Part shown: one piece after another, positions 17,341 through 26,397 of the stretch
Layout: each line of letters opens with the position of its first letter
How positions within the stretch are numbered: position 1 is the stretch's first letter
From: Alphaproteobacteria bacterium
Lineage (GTDB): Bacteria > Pseudomonadota > Alphaproteobacteria > Rhodobacterales > Rhodobacteraceae
DNA length: 53,828 nucleotides
Direction of reading: 5' to 3'
Assembly: GCA_029289325.1 (NCBI GenBank)
Contig: JARFTV010000008.1
Coordinates: 51,634 to 105,461, forward strand
Notes under the pieces: generated by a model
What the model was told of the DNA's origin: nothing
Databases searched by the model: none
What the model saw: only the letters and a program-made list of their open reading frames with translations
Translations under genes and position numbers: made by a program

Positions 17341-17706
17341 ATGGCGACCCCTGGCGTGACCCTTCGGCTGCGGCTTGTGTTCGGCGACCGGCTGATGCTT
17401 GGTCCCGGCAAGGCCGAGTTGCTGGCCCGGATCGAGGAGACCGGGTCCATCGCCGCTGCAGGGCGCGCGATGGGGATGAGCTATCGCCGCGCCTGGGCGC
17501 TGGTGGAAGAGATGAACGCGGGCTTCCGCGTGCCCCTTGTCGCCAGCGCACGGGGCGGGGCGGGGGGCGGTGGGGCGAGCCTGACGCCGGAGGGGCGTGA
17601 GGTGCTGGCGGCCTATCAGACGCTGCTTGCCGAGACGGAAGCGGCCGCCGCGCCGGGGGTGGGGCGGATTGCCGCGCTGCTGCGGGACGCGTCCGGGGGG
17701 AAATAG
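17341..17706 (+). CDS. ModE N-terminal-type HTH molybdate regulator
   Basis: Winged-helix regulator of 121 aa that matches the DNA-binding half of ModE. The sequence AELLARIEETGSIAAAGRAMGMSYRRAWALVEEMN (about 25-59) is the ModE HTH, followed by the wing, LTPEGREVLAAYQTL. The molybdate-binding MOP/TOBE half is missing, so it either senses through a partner or acts constitutively. It stands directly in front of modABC, and the dyad over the modA promoter is its likely target. The start at 17341 is where the family sequence begins; an upstream ATG would add 15 residues. Confidence 0.83.
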   Translation: MATPGVTLRLRLVFGDRLMLGPGKAELLARIEETGSIAAAGRAMGMSYRRAWALVEEMNAGFRVPLVASARGGAGGGGASLTPEGREVLAAYQTLLAETEAAAAPGVGRIAALLRDASGGK

Positions 17707-17709
17707 CGC

Positions 17710-17750
17710 TTGTGCCTTCCGTGCCGCGCCATATGTTTGGCGAAACATAT
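17710..17750 (+). promoter_or_regulatory. modA promoter overlapped by a Mo-box-like dyad
   Basis: ATATGTTT-GGCG-AAACATAT (17731-17750) is a perfect 8-bp inverted repeat with a 4-nt spacer. A possible -35 TTGTGC (17710-17715) and -10 TATGTT (17732-17737, 16-bp spacer) place the dyad over the -10 and start site. The modA ATG is only 10 bp downstream. ModE-type repression under molybdate is inferred. Confidence 0.65.
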
Positions 17751-17760
17751 CGGACGCCCC

Positions 17761-18486
17761 ATGCGCCTTGCCGCCTTTGCCCTTCTGTTCTCTGCCCAGG
17801 CTGCCATGGCCGAGGTCACGGTCTTTGCCGCCTCCACCCTCAAGACCGCGCTGGACGAGATCGCGACGGAATACAGCGCCGGGACCGGCACGGCCGTCAC
17901 GCTGTCCTATGCCGGCACGCCCGCCCTGGCCCGGCAGATCGAGCAGGGGGCGCCGGCGGATGTCTTCATCTCGGCCTCGGTGGACTGGATGGACGTGCTT
18001 GCGGCAAAGGGCCTGATCCAGCCCGACAGCCGCCGCGATCTGCTGGGGAACCGGCTGGTCCTGATCGGGCCGACCGGGGCCGCGACCTTGATTCTGGAGG
18101 ACCTCCCCGCGCGTCTTGGCGAGGACAGGCTGGCGATGGCGCTGGTCGATGCCGTTCCGGCCGGGCAATATGGCAAGGCGGCGCTGGAAAGCCTTGGTCT
18201 GTGGGAGGCCGTCGCGCCATCCGTCGTGCAATCCGAGAACGTCCGCGCCGCGCTGCATCTTGTCGCACTGGGTGAGGCCCCCTTGGGCATCGTCTATGCC
18301 TCGGATGCCGTGGCCGAGCCGCGTGTCACGGTACTTGCGATCTTCCCAGAGACCAGCCACCCGCGCATCACCTTTCCCGCCGCCCTGACCCTGACCGCCA
18401 GCCCCGAGGCCGCGGCCTTTCTGGACCACCTCGACTCGCCCGAGGCGGCCGAGGTCTTTGCCGCCAACGGCTTTCTGGTCCCCTGA
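17761..18486 (+). CDS. modA: Molybdate ABC transporter, periplasmic binding protein
   Basis: Periplasmic molybdate/tungstate-binding protein of 241 aa. A Sec signal peptide ends near residue 17 (SAQAAMA|EV). The type II binding-protein fold shows ASTLKTALDEIA, the oxyanion contact segment YAGTPALARQIEQGAPADVFISAS, and EAPLGIVYASDA near the C-terminus. The start at 17761 gives a clean signal peptide, whereas an upstream ATG would not. First gene of modABC; the stop overlaps the modB ATG by 1 bp. Short leader with no clear ribosome site. Confidence 0.95.
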   Translation: MRLAAFALLFSAQAAMAEVTVFAASTLKTALDEIATEYSAGTGTAVTLSYAGTPALARQIEQGAPADVFISASVDWMDVLAAKGLIQPDSRRDLLGNRLVLIGPTGAATLILEDLPARLGEDRLAMALVDAVPAGQYGKAALESLGLWEAVAPSVVQSENVRAALHLVALGEAPLGIVYASDAVAEPRVTVLAIFPETSHPRITFPAALTLTASPEAAAFLDHLDSPEAAEVFAANGFLVP

Positions 18487-19184
18487 TGCTGGCCGCGCTG
18501 ACGCCCGAGGAGCTGACCGCGCTGGGCCTTTCGCTCAAGGTCTCGCTCTGGGCGACGCTGGCGAGCCTGCCGCTGGGACTGCTGGCCGCCTATGCGCTGG
18601 CCCGCTGGCGCTTTCCCGGTCACGGCCTGCTGAACGGGCTTGTCCACCTGCCGCTGATCCTGCCGCCGGTGGTCACTGGCTATCTCCTGCTTCTGGCCTT
18701 CGGGCGGCAGGGGTGGATCGGCGCGCCGCTCTGGGACTGGTTCGGCGTCACCTTCGCCTTCCGCTGGACCGGAGCCGCCCTTGCCGCCGCCGTCATGGCC
18801 TTCCCGCTGATGGTCCGGGCCATCCGTCTTGCGATCGAGGCGGTGGACCCGAAACTGGAACAGGCGGCCGCCACCCTTGGCGCGGCGCGGCCCGTCGTCT
18901 TTCTGACCGTCACGCTGCCGCTGATCCTGCCCGGCATCATCGCGGGCGCGGTGCTGGCCTTCGCCAAGGCGATGGGAGAGTTCGGCGCGACGATCACCTT
19001 CGTCGCCAATATTCCGGGCCAGACCCAGACCCTGCCCACCGCGATCTACAGCTTCCTTCAGGTGCCCGGAGGCGAGGCGGCGGCCTGGCGTCTGGTCCTG
19101 ATCTCGGTCGCGGTGGCGCTTCTGGCGCTGGCGTTGTCGGAATGGCTGTCGCGCCGGGTTGCCGCAAGGATTGCCGGGCGATGA
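18486..19184 (+). CDS. modB: Molybdate ABC transporter permease
   Basis: Inner-membrane permease of 232 aa. Five or so membrane helices are visible. The EAA loop that docks on ModC is EQAAATLGAARPVVFLTVTLPLILPGI (about 122-148), followed by AFAKAMGEFGATITF, a ModB signature. Overlaps modA by 1 bp and modC by 4 bp (ATGA). Confidence 0.95.
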   Translation: MLAALTPEELTALGLSLKVSLWATLASLPLGLLAAYALARWRFPGHGLLNGLVHLPLILPPVVTGYLLLLAFGRQGWIGAPLWDWFGVTFAFRWTGAALAAAVMAFPLMVRAIRLAIEAVDPKLEQAAATLGAARPVVFLTVTLPLILPGIIAGAVLAFAKAMGEFGATITFVANIPGQTQTLPTAIYSFLQVPGGEAAAWRLVLISVAVALLALALSEWLSRRVAARIAGR

Positions 19185-20257
19185 CGCTGGAGATCCGCCT
19201 TTCGCACCAGTTCCCCGGCTTCCGGCTGGAGGTGGAGCTTACCGCCCCGCCGGGGCTGACCTGCCTTTTTGGCAGTTCCGGCTCGGGCAAGACGACGGTC
19301 ATCAATGCCGTTGCGGGGCTGCTAAAACCCGACCGGGCCGACATCCTGCTGGATGGCCAGCCGATCCACCAGCTGCCGCCACACAAGCGCGGGATCGGCT
19401 ATGTCTTTCAGGATGCACGGCTGTTCCCGCACCTGACCGTCCTTGGCAATCTGACCTATGCCGCCCGCATCCGTCGCCGCGCGCCGAAGGATCTTGACCG
19501 GACGGTCGCGCTTCTGGGCATCGGCGCGCTTTTGGACCGCCGCCCCGGCGCGCTGTCGGGCGGTGAGCGCCAGCGCGTAGCCATCGGCCGCGCGCTGCTG
19601 TCCGAGCCGCGCCTCATCCTGATGGACGAACCGCTTGCGGCGTTGGACGAGGCGCGCAAGGCCGAGATCCTGCCCCATATCGAAACGCTCCGCGACGTGC
19701 TGGGCCTGCCGATCCTTTACGTCAGCCACGCCCTGCCCGAGGTTGCGCGGCTTGCCACGACCATCGCCGTCCTTGACGCGGGCCGCCTTGTGGCGCAAGG
19801 CCCGGCCGCCCGCCTGCTCTCTGACCCCGAGACCGCGTCGCTTTTGGGCCTTGCTGATGCCGGAGCCATCCTTTCCGCCCGCATCGCCGCGCAAGAGGCC
19901 GACGGGTTGACCCGGGTGGAGACGGGCGCGGGTCCGCTCTGGCTGCCCCGCCTGACCGGAGCGCCGGGCGACCCGGTCCGCCTGCGCATCGCCGCGCAGG
20001 ATGTGATGCTGGCGACCGACCGGCCCGTGGGTCTTTCCGCGCTCAACATCCTGTCCGCCCGCATCCTGTCGCTGCGCCCGGCGGATGCCACCGGGATGCT
20101 GGTGCAGCTTGACCTTGCCGGCCAGCCGCTGCTGGCCCGCGTCACGCAGCGGTCGGCGCAGGCCCTTGGCCTGACACCGGGGCGCGAGGTCTTTGCCATC
20201 GTCAAGTCGGTCGCGATGGCCCGTGACGGCGAAAGCGCCCCCGAAGCCCGCGGATAA
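19181..20257 (+). CDS. modC: Molybdate ABC transporter ATPase
   Basis: ATP-binding subunit of 358 aa that drives molybdate import. Walker A is GSSGSGKT (about 33-40), the signature is LSGGERQRVAIGRALLSEP, Walker B is LILMDEPLAALD, and the switch His is in YVSHALPE. The C-terminal MOP/TOBE domain (about 290-350) is present, so molybdate can bind the ATPase and give feedback. Start ATG at 19181 overlaps the modB stop in ATGA. Confidence 0.95.
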   Translation: MTLEIRLSHQFPGFRLEVELTAPPGLTCLFGSSGSGKTTVINAVAGLLKPDRADILLDGQPIHQLPPHKRGIGYVFQDARLFPHLTVLGNLTYAARIRRRAPKDLDRTVALLGIGALLDRRPGALSGGERQRVAIGRALLSEPRLILMDEPLAALDEARKAEILPHIETLRDVLGLPILYVSHALPEVARLATTIAVLDAGRLVAQGPAARLLSDPETASLLGLADAGAILSARIAAQEADGLTRVETGAGPLWLPRLTGAPGDPVRLRIAAQDVMLATDRPVGLSALNILSARILSLRPADATGMLVQLDLAGQPLLARVTQRSAQALGLTPGREVFAIVKSVAMARDGESAPEARG

Positions 20258-20281
20258 GCCATCACTTCCCCGTCGGGGGCG

Positions 20282-20312
20282 TTGACAGCAGGACCGTCAG
20301 CCAGAGTAGACT
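20282..20312 (+). promoter_or_regulatory. Putative promoter of the polyamine-transport operon
   Basis: TTGACA at 20282-20287 and a -10-like GTAGAC at 20306-20311 with an 18-bp spacer. It lies about 90 bp upstream of the GTG start of the binding-protein gene. Just before it, the modC end is followed by CCCCGTCGGGG, a small hairpin. Confidence 0.45.
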
Positions 20313-20403
20313 TTCCCCGCGAGGGGCCGTGATCCGCGTCCCCGGCGTTCGCAAAGAAGGCGGGACCACCCGCCCCGATCATTCAAAATCAGGGAGACAA
20401 CTC

Positions 20404-21528
20404 GTGACCCATCGCACGTCCTTCAACCGCCGCCGCTTCCTTCAGGGATCGGCCGTCGGGCTTGGCGCCCTTGCCGCCCCGGCGATCATTTCGTCCAAGG
20501 CGCTTGCCTCTTCGGGTGAGCTGAACTTCGTCGGCTGGGCGGGCTATCCCGGCCTGACGGAAAAGGCCTTCCCGGCCTTCGAAGCCGCCACCGGCATCAA
20601 GGTGAACTACAAGGAGGTCCCCGATCAGGACACCATGTTCGGCGAGGCGAAGGTCGCCCTGCAGACCGGCAGCGCCGATATCATGGAGCCGACGATCGAC
20701 CGCGTCAGCGCGTGGAATTCGAACGGGCTGATCGCCCCCTGGGACGAATCGAAGCTGGAGCTTGGGAACTATCTGCCGGGCCTGATCGACGGCAATGCCG
20801 AGGGCATGGCCCGGATCGACGGCAGGCTGATGATCGCGCCGACGAACTGGGGCACCGAATCGATGGTGGTTCACTCGGAGGATGCCAGGCTGTCGGACCC
20901 GCCCTCGTTGGGCGATCTGTTCAACCCCGAGAACCCGGCCGTGCTGCGTCCGCATTCGGCGCTGGCCGCCATGGGCCGCTGGCTTGACGCCCAGGGCAAG
21001 CTGCCCCGGCCCTTCATCGACAGCTACAGCGACATGGAGGCGATGGTCCAGGTCTGGGATATCGCTCTGGCCGAGGCGATCAAGATGAAGGGCAATGTCG
21101 TCCAGTGGTGGACCGGCGAGAACGACGCCAACGCGGGCTTCACCGCCAATGGCGCGACTGTCGGCCTGTGCTGGGATTCCACCGGCTACAACCTGCGCAA
21201 CGAGGGCTATGCCTATGTCGCCCCGGTCGAGGGTGCCTTCGCCTGGAATCAGGGGCTTTTCCTGATGAAGAACGCCACCAACACCGAACAGGCGCATGAG
21301 CTGGCCAAGTTCATCTCCACGCCGGAAGGCTCGGCGATTTGGGCGACGGCCTTCTCGTCGAACCCGGTCAGCCAGGGCGGCTATGCCCTGCTTGGCCCCG
21401 AGGTCGCGGAGTATTATGGCGGCTTCCTGACGGCCGAAACCTCGGCCAACCTGTGGTGGTGGCCGCCGCAGTCGGCCGAGTTCATCGCCAAGCGGACCGA
21501 ATACGCCGACAAGTACAAGGCGGCCTGA
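20404..21528 (+). CDS. Spermidine/putrescine-type ABC transporter binding protein, Tat-exported
   Basis: Periplasmic PotD-like binding protein of 374 aa. The N-terminus has a twin-arginine signal (NRRRFLQG, residues 8-15) and a hydrophobic core that ends near ALAS. It continues as GELNFVGWAGYPGLTEKAFPAFEAATGIKV, a typical PotD/PotF opening. The GTG start at 20404 is chosen because AGGGAG lies 7 bp upstream and it places the Tat motif correctly; a start at 20329 would bury it. First gene of a four-gene importer operon, separated from the ATPase gene by a strong hairpin. Substrate inferred as polyamine or a related small cation or amino acid. Confidence 0.88.
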   Translation: MTHRTSFNRRRFLQGSAVGLGALAAPAIISSKALASSGELNFVGWAGYPGLTEKAFPAFEAATGIKVNYKEVPDQDTMFGEAKVALQTGSADIMEPTIDRVSAWNSNGLIAPWDESKLELGNYLPGLIDGNAEGMARIDGRLMIAPTNWGTESMVVHSEDARLSDPPSLGDLFNPENPAVLRPHSALAAMGRWLDAQGKLPRPFIDSYSDMEAMVQVWDIALAEAIKMKGNVVQWWTGENDANAGFTANGATVGLCWDSTGYNLRNEGYAYVAPVEGAFAWNQGLFLMKNATNTEQAHELAKFISTPEGSAIWATAFSSNPVSQGGYALLGPEVAEYYGGFLTAETSANLWWWPPQSAEFIAKRTEYADKYKAA

Positions 21529-21564
21529 GCGGCCTGAGCGGCCCGAGATAGCGCACAGACCTGC

Positions 21565-21592
21565 CACGCCAGGCCCGAAAGGGTCTGGCGTG
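21565..21592 (+). terminator. GAAA-capped 12-bp hairpin between the binding-protein and ATPase genes
   Basis: CACGCCAGGCCC (21565-21576), loop GAAA (21577-21580), GGGTCTGGCGTG (21581-21592). Every position pairs (one G-U). No U-run follows, so it is more likely an attenuator or 3'-end stabiliser that keeps the binding protein in excess than a full stop. Confidence 0.7.
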
Positions 21593-21721
21593 CGTTGCGC
21601 GCGCGCTGGCCAGCCGGTCCAGACGCGCCGGACGGCGTTTGCGGGGATAGCGATTGAACGGGCGGGCCTGGCTGCTAGGCTGCATACAAAAAGACGACAC
21701 CAACAGGGGAACACCACGGGC

Positions 21722-22801
21722 ATGAGCGCCGGCATCGATCTTGAAAACGTGTGTTGCGACTTCGGCAGCTTCCGGGCCGTCGACAACGCCAACGTCTCCA
21801 TCCGACCCGGCGAGTTCTTCTCGTTCCTTGGCCCCTCGGGCTGCGGCAAGACCACGATCCTGCGCATGGTCTCGGGCTTCATCGAGCCGACGCAGGGCGT
21901 GATCCGCATTGGCGGCGCGGATGTGAAAGGCAAGCGACCGAACCAGCGCCCGACCGCGCTGATCTTCCAGAACCTCGCGCTGTTCCCGCTGATGCCGATC
22001 TGGGAGAACATCTCCTTCGGGCTGGAGGTGCGCGGGATCGACAAGGCGACCCGCCGGAAGAAGGCCGAGGAGCTGCTGAGGCTGGTCGACCTGCCCGGCG
22101 CGGCCGACAAGATGGTCAGCCAGCTGTCCGGCGGCCAGAAGCAGCGCGTGGCCATCGCCCGCGCGCTGGCGGTGGAACCGCAGGTCATGCTGCTGGACGA
22201 GCCGCTCTCGGCGCTTGACCTGAAGCTCCGCCAGCACATGCGGGCCGAGCTGCGCGCCATCCAGCAGCGTACCGGCGTCACCTTCATCTACATCACCCAC
22301 GACCAGGGCGAGGCGCTGGCCATGTCCGACCGTGTCGGCGTGATGAGCCAGGGCCGCATCCAGCAGATCGCCGACCCGCGCGAGATCTACAACAACCCCG
22401 TCAACGGCTTCGTTGCCAGTTTCGTGGGCGAAAACAACATCTTCCAGGGTGAGGTCCAGCAGGCCGCCGACGGCATGGCCAGCTTCGCCACCCCGCATGG
22501 CACCTTCCGCGCCCGGCTGGGAGAGCTTGGCGACAAACCCGGCAAGCTTTACGTCCGGCCCGAGCACATGCTGCTTTCAGACGCCCCCGCGGTGGAAAAC
22601 TCGGTCCCCGTCACGATCAGCGACATCTCCTTCGAGGGCAGCTTCATCGCCGTCCATGCCACCAGCGACACGGGTGCCATCCTGTCGGCCGAGATCCGCA
22701 ACGACGGCGCGGCCACCGTGCCGGAGAAAGGCGCGCGGGTCCACATGACCTTCGACCCCGCCCGCGCGGCGATCCTTCCCGACGCAAACGTCAGGGGCTG
22801 A
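21722..22801 (+). CDS. Spermidine/putrescine-type ABC transporter ATPase
   Basis: PotA-like ATPase of 359 aa. Walker A is GPSGCGKTT (about 39-47), the Q-loop is in LIFQNLALFPLM, the signature is LSGGQKQRVAIARALAVEP, Walker B is VMLLDEPLSALD, and the switch His is in YITHDQGEALAMSDR. The C-terminal TOBE domain begins near residue 240. The start at 21722 is preceded by AGGGGA; an upstream ATG would reach into the hairpin. It is followed 3 bp later by the first permease gene. Confidence 0.92.
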   Translation: MSAGIDLENVCCDFGSFRAVDNANVSIRPGEFFSFLGPSGCGKTTILRMVSGFIEPTQGVIRIGGADVKGKRPNQRPTALIFQNLALFPLMPIWENISFGLEVRGIDKATRRKKAEELLRLVDLPGAADKMVSQLSGGQKQRVAIARALAVEPQVMLLDEPLSALDLKLRQHMRAELRAIQQRTGVTFIYITHDQGEALAMSDRVGVMSQGRIQQIADPREIYNNPVNGFVASFVGENNIFQGEVQQAADGMASFATPHGTFRARLGELGDKPGKLYVRPEHMLLSDAPAVENSVPVTISDISFEGSFIAVHATSDTGAILSAEIRNDGAATVPEKGARVHMTFDPARAAILPDANVRG

Positions 22802-22804
22802 CCG

Positions 22805-23731
22805 ATGCAGGACCTCCTTCGCCGCTACGGCCCCGGACTTACCCTGATCATGACGCTTCTGGTGGCCTTCTGGCTTCTGATGCTTGTCATCCTGCCGAAC
22901 ATGACGCTTTTCGAGCAGAGCTTCCGCCCCTATCTCCCCGTGACCGAGATCGGCGGCCCCCGCGACACCTATGGGTTCGGCAACTATCTCAAGGTCTTTG
23001 ACGGCAGCATCGAACGCAGCCTGTTCGGGATCAGCTTCTCGATCCCGGTCCATGTGATGACCTTCGGACTGACCATCTGGTATTCGATGGTCGTCACGGC
23101 GCTTTGCTTCCTGCTTGCCTATCCGCTGGCCTATTACATGGCCAAGATTGTCAACCCCCGGTCCTTGCCGACGCTCATCCTGCTTCTGTTCATCCCGCTC
23201 TGGGTGTCCGAGGTCCTGCGCGCCTTTGCCTGGTGGATCATCCTGGCCTTCCGGGGGCCGCTGAACGCGCTGCTGCTGAGTCTGGGCCTGATCGACGACC
23301 CGATCCGCTGGACGAACATGGGTTACACCGGCGTCGTGATCGGCCTGATCTACACCTATGTCCTGTTCATGCTGTTCCCGGTCTACAACGCGGTGCAGTC
23401 GCTGGACACCAACCAGATCGAGGCGGCCGAGGATCTGGGCGCGCCCTGGTGGAAGATCCACTGGCGGATCGTCCTGCCCCATGCCAAGCCGGGCATCGCC
23501 AGCGGGTCGGTCATGGTGTTCATGCTGTCGGCCGGCTCGCTTCTGGTGCCGTCGATCCTGGGCTCGACCACCTCGCAATGGTTCACCCAGACGATCAACC
23601 AGTGGTTCAACGACGCGCTCGACTGGAACACGGCTTCGGCCTATGCCTTCCTGCTTCTGCTCCTGTGCACCGTCTTCGTCTCGATCGCGATGCGGCTGTT
23701 CCGGGTGAAGCTTTCGGACATCGCGAAGTAG
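22805..23731 (+). CDS. Spermidine/putrescine-type ABC transporter permease (PotB-like)
   Basis: Inner-membrane permease of 308 aa with about six helices. The EAA loop is EAAEDLGAPWWKIHWRIVLPHAKPGIA (about 209-235), followed by SGSVMVFMLSAGSLLVPSIL. A long periplasmic segment (about 40-95) after the first helix is usual for PotB/PotH. It lies 3 bp after the ATPase gene and 11 bp before the second permease gene. Confidence 0.92.
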   Translation: MQDLLRRYGPGLTLIMTLLVAFWLLMLVILPNMTLFEQSFRPYLPVTEIGGPRDTYGFGNYLKVFDGSIERSLFGISFSIPVHVMTFGLTIWYSMVVTALCFLLAYPLAYYMAKIVNPRSLPTLILLLFIPLWVSEVLRAFAWWIILAFRGPLNALLLSLGLIDDPIRWTNMGYTGVVIGLIYTYVLFMLFPVYNAVQSLDTNQIEAAEDLGAPWWKIHWRIVLPHAKPGIASGSVMVFMLSAGSLLVPSILGSTTSQWFTQTINQWFNDALDWNTASAYAFLLLLLCTVFVSIAMRLFRVKLSDIAK

Positions 23732-23742
23732 GAGAGGGAACC

Positions 23743-24615
23743 ATGCACAAGTTCCGCCAGACCCTCGCGCATCTTTACATGGTGCTGTTCCTGATCTTCC
23801 TCCTCGCGCCGCTGGTGGTGATGTCGGGGGCGGCCTTCAACGATTCGAAGCTGCCCTCGATCGTGCCCTGGCGCGGCTTCACCACGATGTGGTTCTCCGA
23901 GATGATCGCCGACCAGCGGATGATGCTGGCCTTCGTCAATACGCTGTGGGTGGCGGTGGCGGTGGCGGTGCTTGCGGTCATCGTCGGGACGGCCTCGGCG
24001 ATCCTGGTCAACTCGATCTCCGGCCGGGCGCGGACGGTGCTCTACGGGATGATGATCTCGACAATCCTGATCCCCGGCGTGGTGATCGGCATTTCCACCA
24101 TGATCATGTGGACCAAGCTGGGCGGGGCGATCTTCGGCCCCGACGGCAAGCCCTGGCCCTTCATCCCCGGCCTGCATCTCTCGGTCCTGGGCCAGGTGAG
24201 CTATATCGCCGCCATGGTGATGCTTCTGGTGCTGGCGCGGCTGCAAAGTTTCGACGCCGGGCTTGAGGAGGCCGCGCTCGACCTTGGCGCAAGCCATGCC
24301 CAGGTGATGCGCCGGATCCTGCTGCCGCATCTCTACCCGGCGATCGGGGCCGGAGCGGCGGTGGCCTTCTTCCAGTCGATCGAGAATTTCAACGTGACGC
24401 AGTTCACCAGGGGCGGGGCGGATACGCTGACGGTCTATGTGTTCTCGAAGGTCCGGTCGGGGATCACGCCGACGATCAACGCGCTGGCCTTCCTGTTGAT
24501 CTGCGTGACGCTGCTGCTTGCCCTGGCCTACGAGATCAACCGCCGCCGCCGCGCCCGGATCGAAGCCGCCCGTCAGGCCGAAGCGCGCCGCGCCGAAGAC
24601 GCCGCCCTGTCCTGA
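23743..24615 (+). CDS. Spermidine/putrescine-type ABC transporter permease (PotC-like)
   Basis: Second permease of the importer, 290 aa. Six helices are readable, and the EAA loop is EEAALDLGASHAQVMRRILLPHLYPAIG (about 182-209). The Arg/Ala-rich cytosolic tail (RRRRARIEAARQAEARRAEDAALS) is a little longer than usual. Start ATG at 23743, with GGAGAGGGA immediately upstream. Last gene of the operon. Confidence 0.92.
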   Translation: MHKFRQTLAHLYMVLFLIFLLAPLVVMSGAAFNDSKLPSIVPWRGFTTMWFSEMIADQRMMLAFVNTLWVAVAVAVLAVIVGTASAILVNSISGRARTVLYGMMISTILIPGVVIGISTMIMWTKLGGAIFGPDGKPWPFIPGLHLSVLGQVSYIAAMVMLLVLARLQSFDAGLEEAALDLGASHAQVMRRILLPHLYPAIGAGAAVAFFQSIENFNVTQFTRGGADTLTVYVFSKVRSGITPTINALAFLLICVTLLLALAYEINRRRRARIEAARQAEARRAEDAALS

Positions 24616-24767
24616 CCCCGAAAGCCCGCGCCGCCTGTGTCGAGAACAAGCGGGCGGCGGGTGCCCCGATGACCAGTGGCCGCGCGGACCTGCAACGGGC
24701 TGTGCCGCACGCCTTTCGACCCAACCCTGTCAGGGGGTCGGAAGTCTTTGCTTTTCAAGGGGATGGA

Positions 24768-24842
<75 letters not shown>

Positions 24843-24952
24843 GCCGTCGATGGCGGGTGATTAGACGCAATCGAAACGGGGCGCAAGGGGGTATCGGCGC
24901 AAATCCCGCCCCTCTCTGGACCGACCGGCGGCCTTGCGGTAGAAGCCTTCCT

Positions 24953-25123
24953 ATGCGCAGCCCCTCGGACCCCTCGCCTGGCGAAAAGGCCCGGAAACTT
25001 GAGCGCCCCCAATCCCGGGAAGACCGGCTGAAGGCGGCGCTCAAGGCCAATATGGCGCGGCGGAAGGCACAGGCACGGGCACGGACCGCCGAAGACGCGG
25101 ACGGCGACAGCGAAAGGGACTAG
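24953..25123 (+). CDS. Small basic hypothetical protein upstream of murA
   Basis: Hypothetical 56-aa protein, [20 protein letters not shown]..., rich in Lys, Arg and Ala, with no hydrophobic segment. The middle ([20 protein letters not shown]) is a charged helix. It ends 5 bp before the murA ATG, so it is probably cotranscribed with murA and DUF2948. Small proteins of this kind in front of murA are, as I recall, common in the Rhodobacterales. Function unknown; the gene is supported by position and composition only. Confidence 0.6.
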   Translation: MRSPSDPSPGEKARKLERPQSREDRLKAALKANMARRKAQARARTAEDADGDSERD

Positions 25124-25128
25124 GGCAG

Positions 25129-26397
25129 ATGGATTCGATTCTGGTGCGCGGCAACGGGGCCCTCTCGGGGGCGATTCCGATCGCGGGGGCGAAGAACGCC
25201 TGTCTGACCCTGATGCCGGCCACGCTTCTGTCGGACGAACCGCTGACGCTGACCAACGCGCCGCGGCTGTCAGACATCCGCACGATGACGCAGCTGCTCC
25301 AGTCGCTCGGGGCCGAGGTCGCTAGCCTGCAGGACGGGCTGGTCCTGGCGCTGTCGTCGCATTCCATCACCAATTTCAAGGCCGATTACGACATCGTCCG
25401 CAAGATGCGCGCCTCGATCCTCGTGCTTGGCCCGATGCTGGCCCGCTATGGCGCGGCGACGGTTTCGCTGCCCGGCGGTTGCGCCATCGGGGCGCGGCCC
25501 GTCGACCTTCATCTCCGGGCGCTGGAGGCGATGGGGGCCGAGCTTGACCTGCGCGACGGCTATGTCCATGCCAAGGCCCCCGGCGGGCGGCTCAAGGGCG
25601 CGGTGGTGGAGTTTCCCTTCGTCTCGGTTGGGGCCACGGAAAACGCGTTGATGGCGGCCACGCTGGCAAAGGGGACCACGGTGCTCAAGAACGCCGCGCG
25701 TGAGCCCGAGATCGTCGACCTTGCGCGCTGCCTGAAGAAGATGGGCGCAAAGATCGAAGGCGAGGGCACCAGCACGATCACCGTCGAGGGCACGGATCGT
25801 CTGGGCGGGGCCACGCATCCGGTGGTCACCGACCGGATCGAGCTTGGCACCTACATGCTTGTCCCCGCGATCTGTGGCGGTGAGGTCGAATGCATCGGCG
25901 GCACGCTCGATCTGGTGGAGAGCTTTGCCGAGAAGCTGGACGCGGCAGGCGTCTCGGTCACCCAGACCAACCGGGGCCTGAAGGTCAGCCGCAAGAATGG
26001 CCGCGTCCGGGCTGTCGATGTGACGACCGAACCCTTCCCCGGCTTCCCGACTGACCTGCAGGCGCAGATGATGGCGCTTCTGTGCACGGCGGAGGGGACC
26101 AGCGTGCTGGAAGAGAAGATCTTCGAGAACCGCTTCATGCACGCCCCGGAGCTGATGCGGATGGGGGCGAGGATCGAGGTCCATGGCGGCACCGCGACCG
26201 TGACGGGGGTCGAGAAACTGCGCGGCGCTCCGGTGATGGCGACCGACCTGCGGGCCTCGGTCTCGCTGATCCTTGCGGGCCTCGCGGCCGAGGGCGAGAC
26301 CGTGGTGTCCCGCGTCTACCATCTGGATCGCGGTTATGAGCGGGTGGAAGAGAAACTCCGCGCCTGCGGGGCGCATATCGAACGGATCAGCGCATGA
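25129..26397 (+). CDS. murA: UDP-N-acetylglucosamine 1-carboxyvinyltransferase
   Basis: Catalyses the first committed step of peptidoglycan synthesis by adding enolpyruvate to UDP-GlcNAc. Full length at 422 aa with the two-fold EPSP-synthase-like architecture. The active-site loop is [20 protein letters not shown], with catalytic C118 (C115 in E. coli), so fosfomycin would be expected to inhibit. K22-N23 of PIAGAKNA contact the substrate. Overlaps the DUF2948 gene by 4 bp. Confidence 0.97.
   Translation: MDSILVRGNGALSGAIPIAGAKNACLTLMPATLLSDEPLTLTNAPRLSDIRTMTQLLQSLGAEVASLQDGLVLALSSHSITNFKADYDIVRKMRASILVLGPMLARYGAATVSLPGGCAIGARPVDLHLRALEAMGAELDLRDGYVHAKAPGGRLKGAVVEFPFVSVGATENALMAATLAKGTTVLKNAAREPEIVDLARCLKKMGAKIEGEGTSTITVEGTDRLGGATHPVVTDRIELGTYMLVPAICGGEVECIGGTLDLVESFAEKLDAAGVSVTQTNRGLKVSRKNGRVRAVDVTTEPFPGFPTDLQAQMMALLCTAEGTSVLEEKIFENRFMHAPELMRMGARIEVHGGTATVTGVEKLRGAPVMATDLRASVSLILAGLAAEGETVVSRVYHLDRGYERVEEKLRACGAHIERISA

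Noticed and set aside
18458-20257. A 599-codon frame that would fuse modB-region sequence to modC
   Set aside because: The first 241 codons are out of frame with the real modB, and modC starts at 19181 with its own ATG.
20389-22287. Minus-strand frame of 632 codons opposite the binding-protein and ATPase genes
   Set aside because: Covered by two well supported transporter genes on the other strand.
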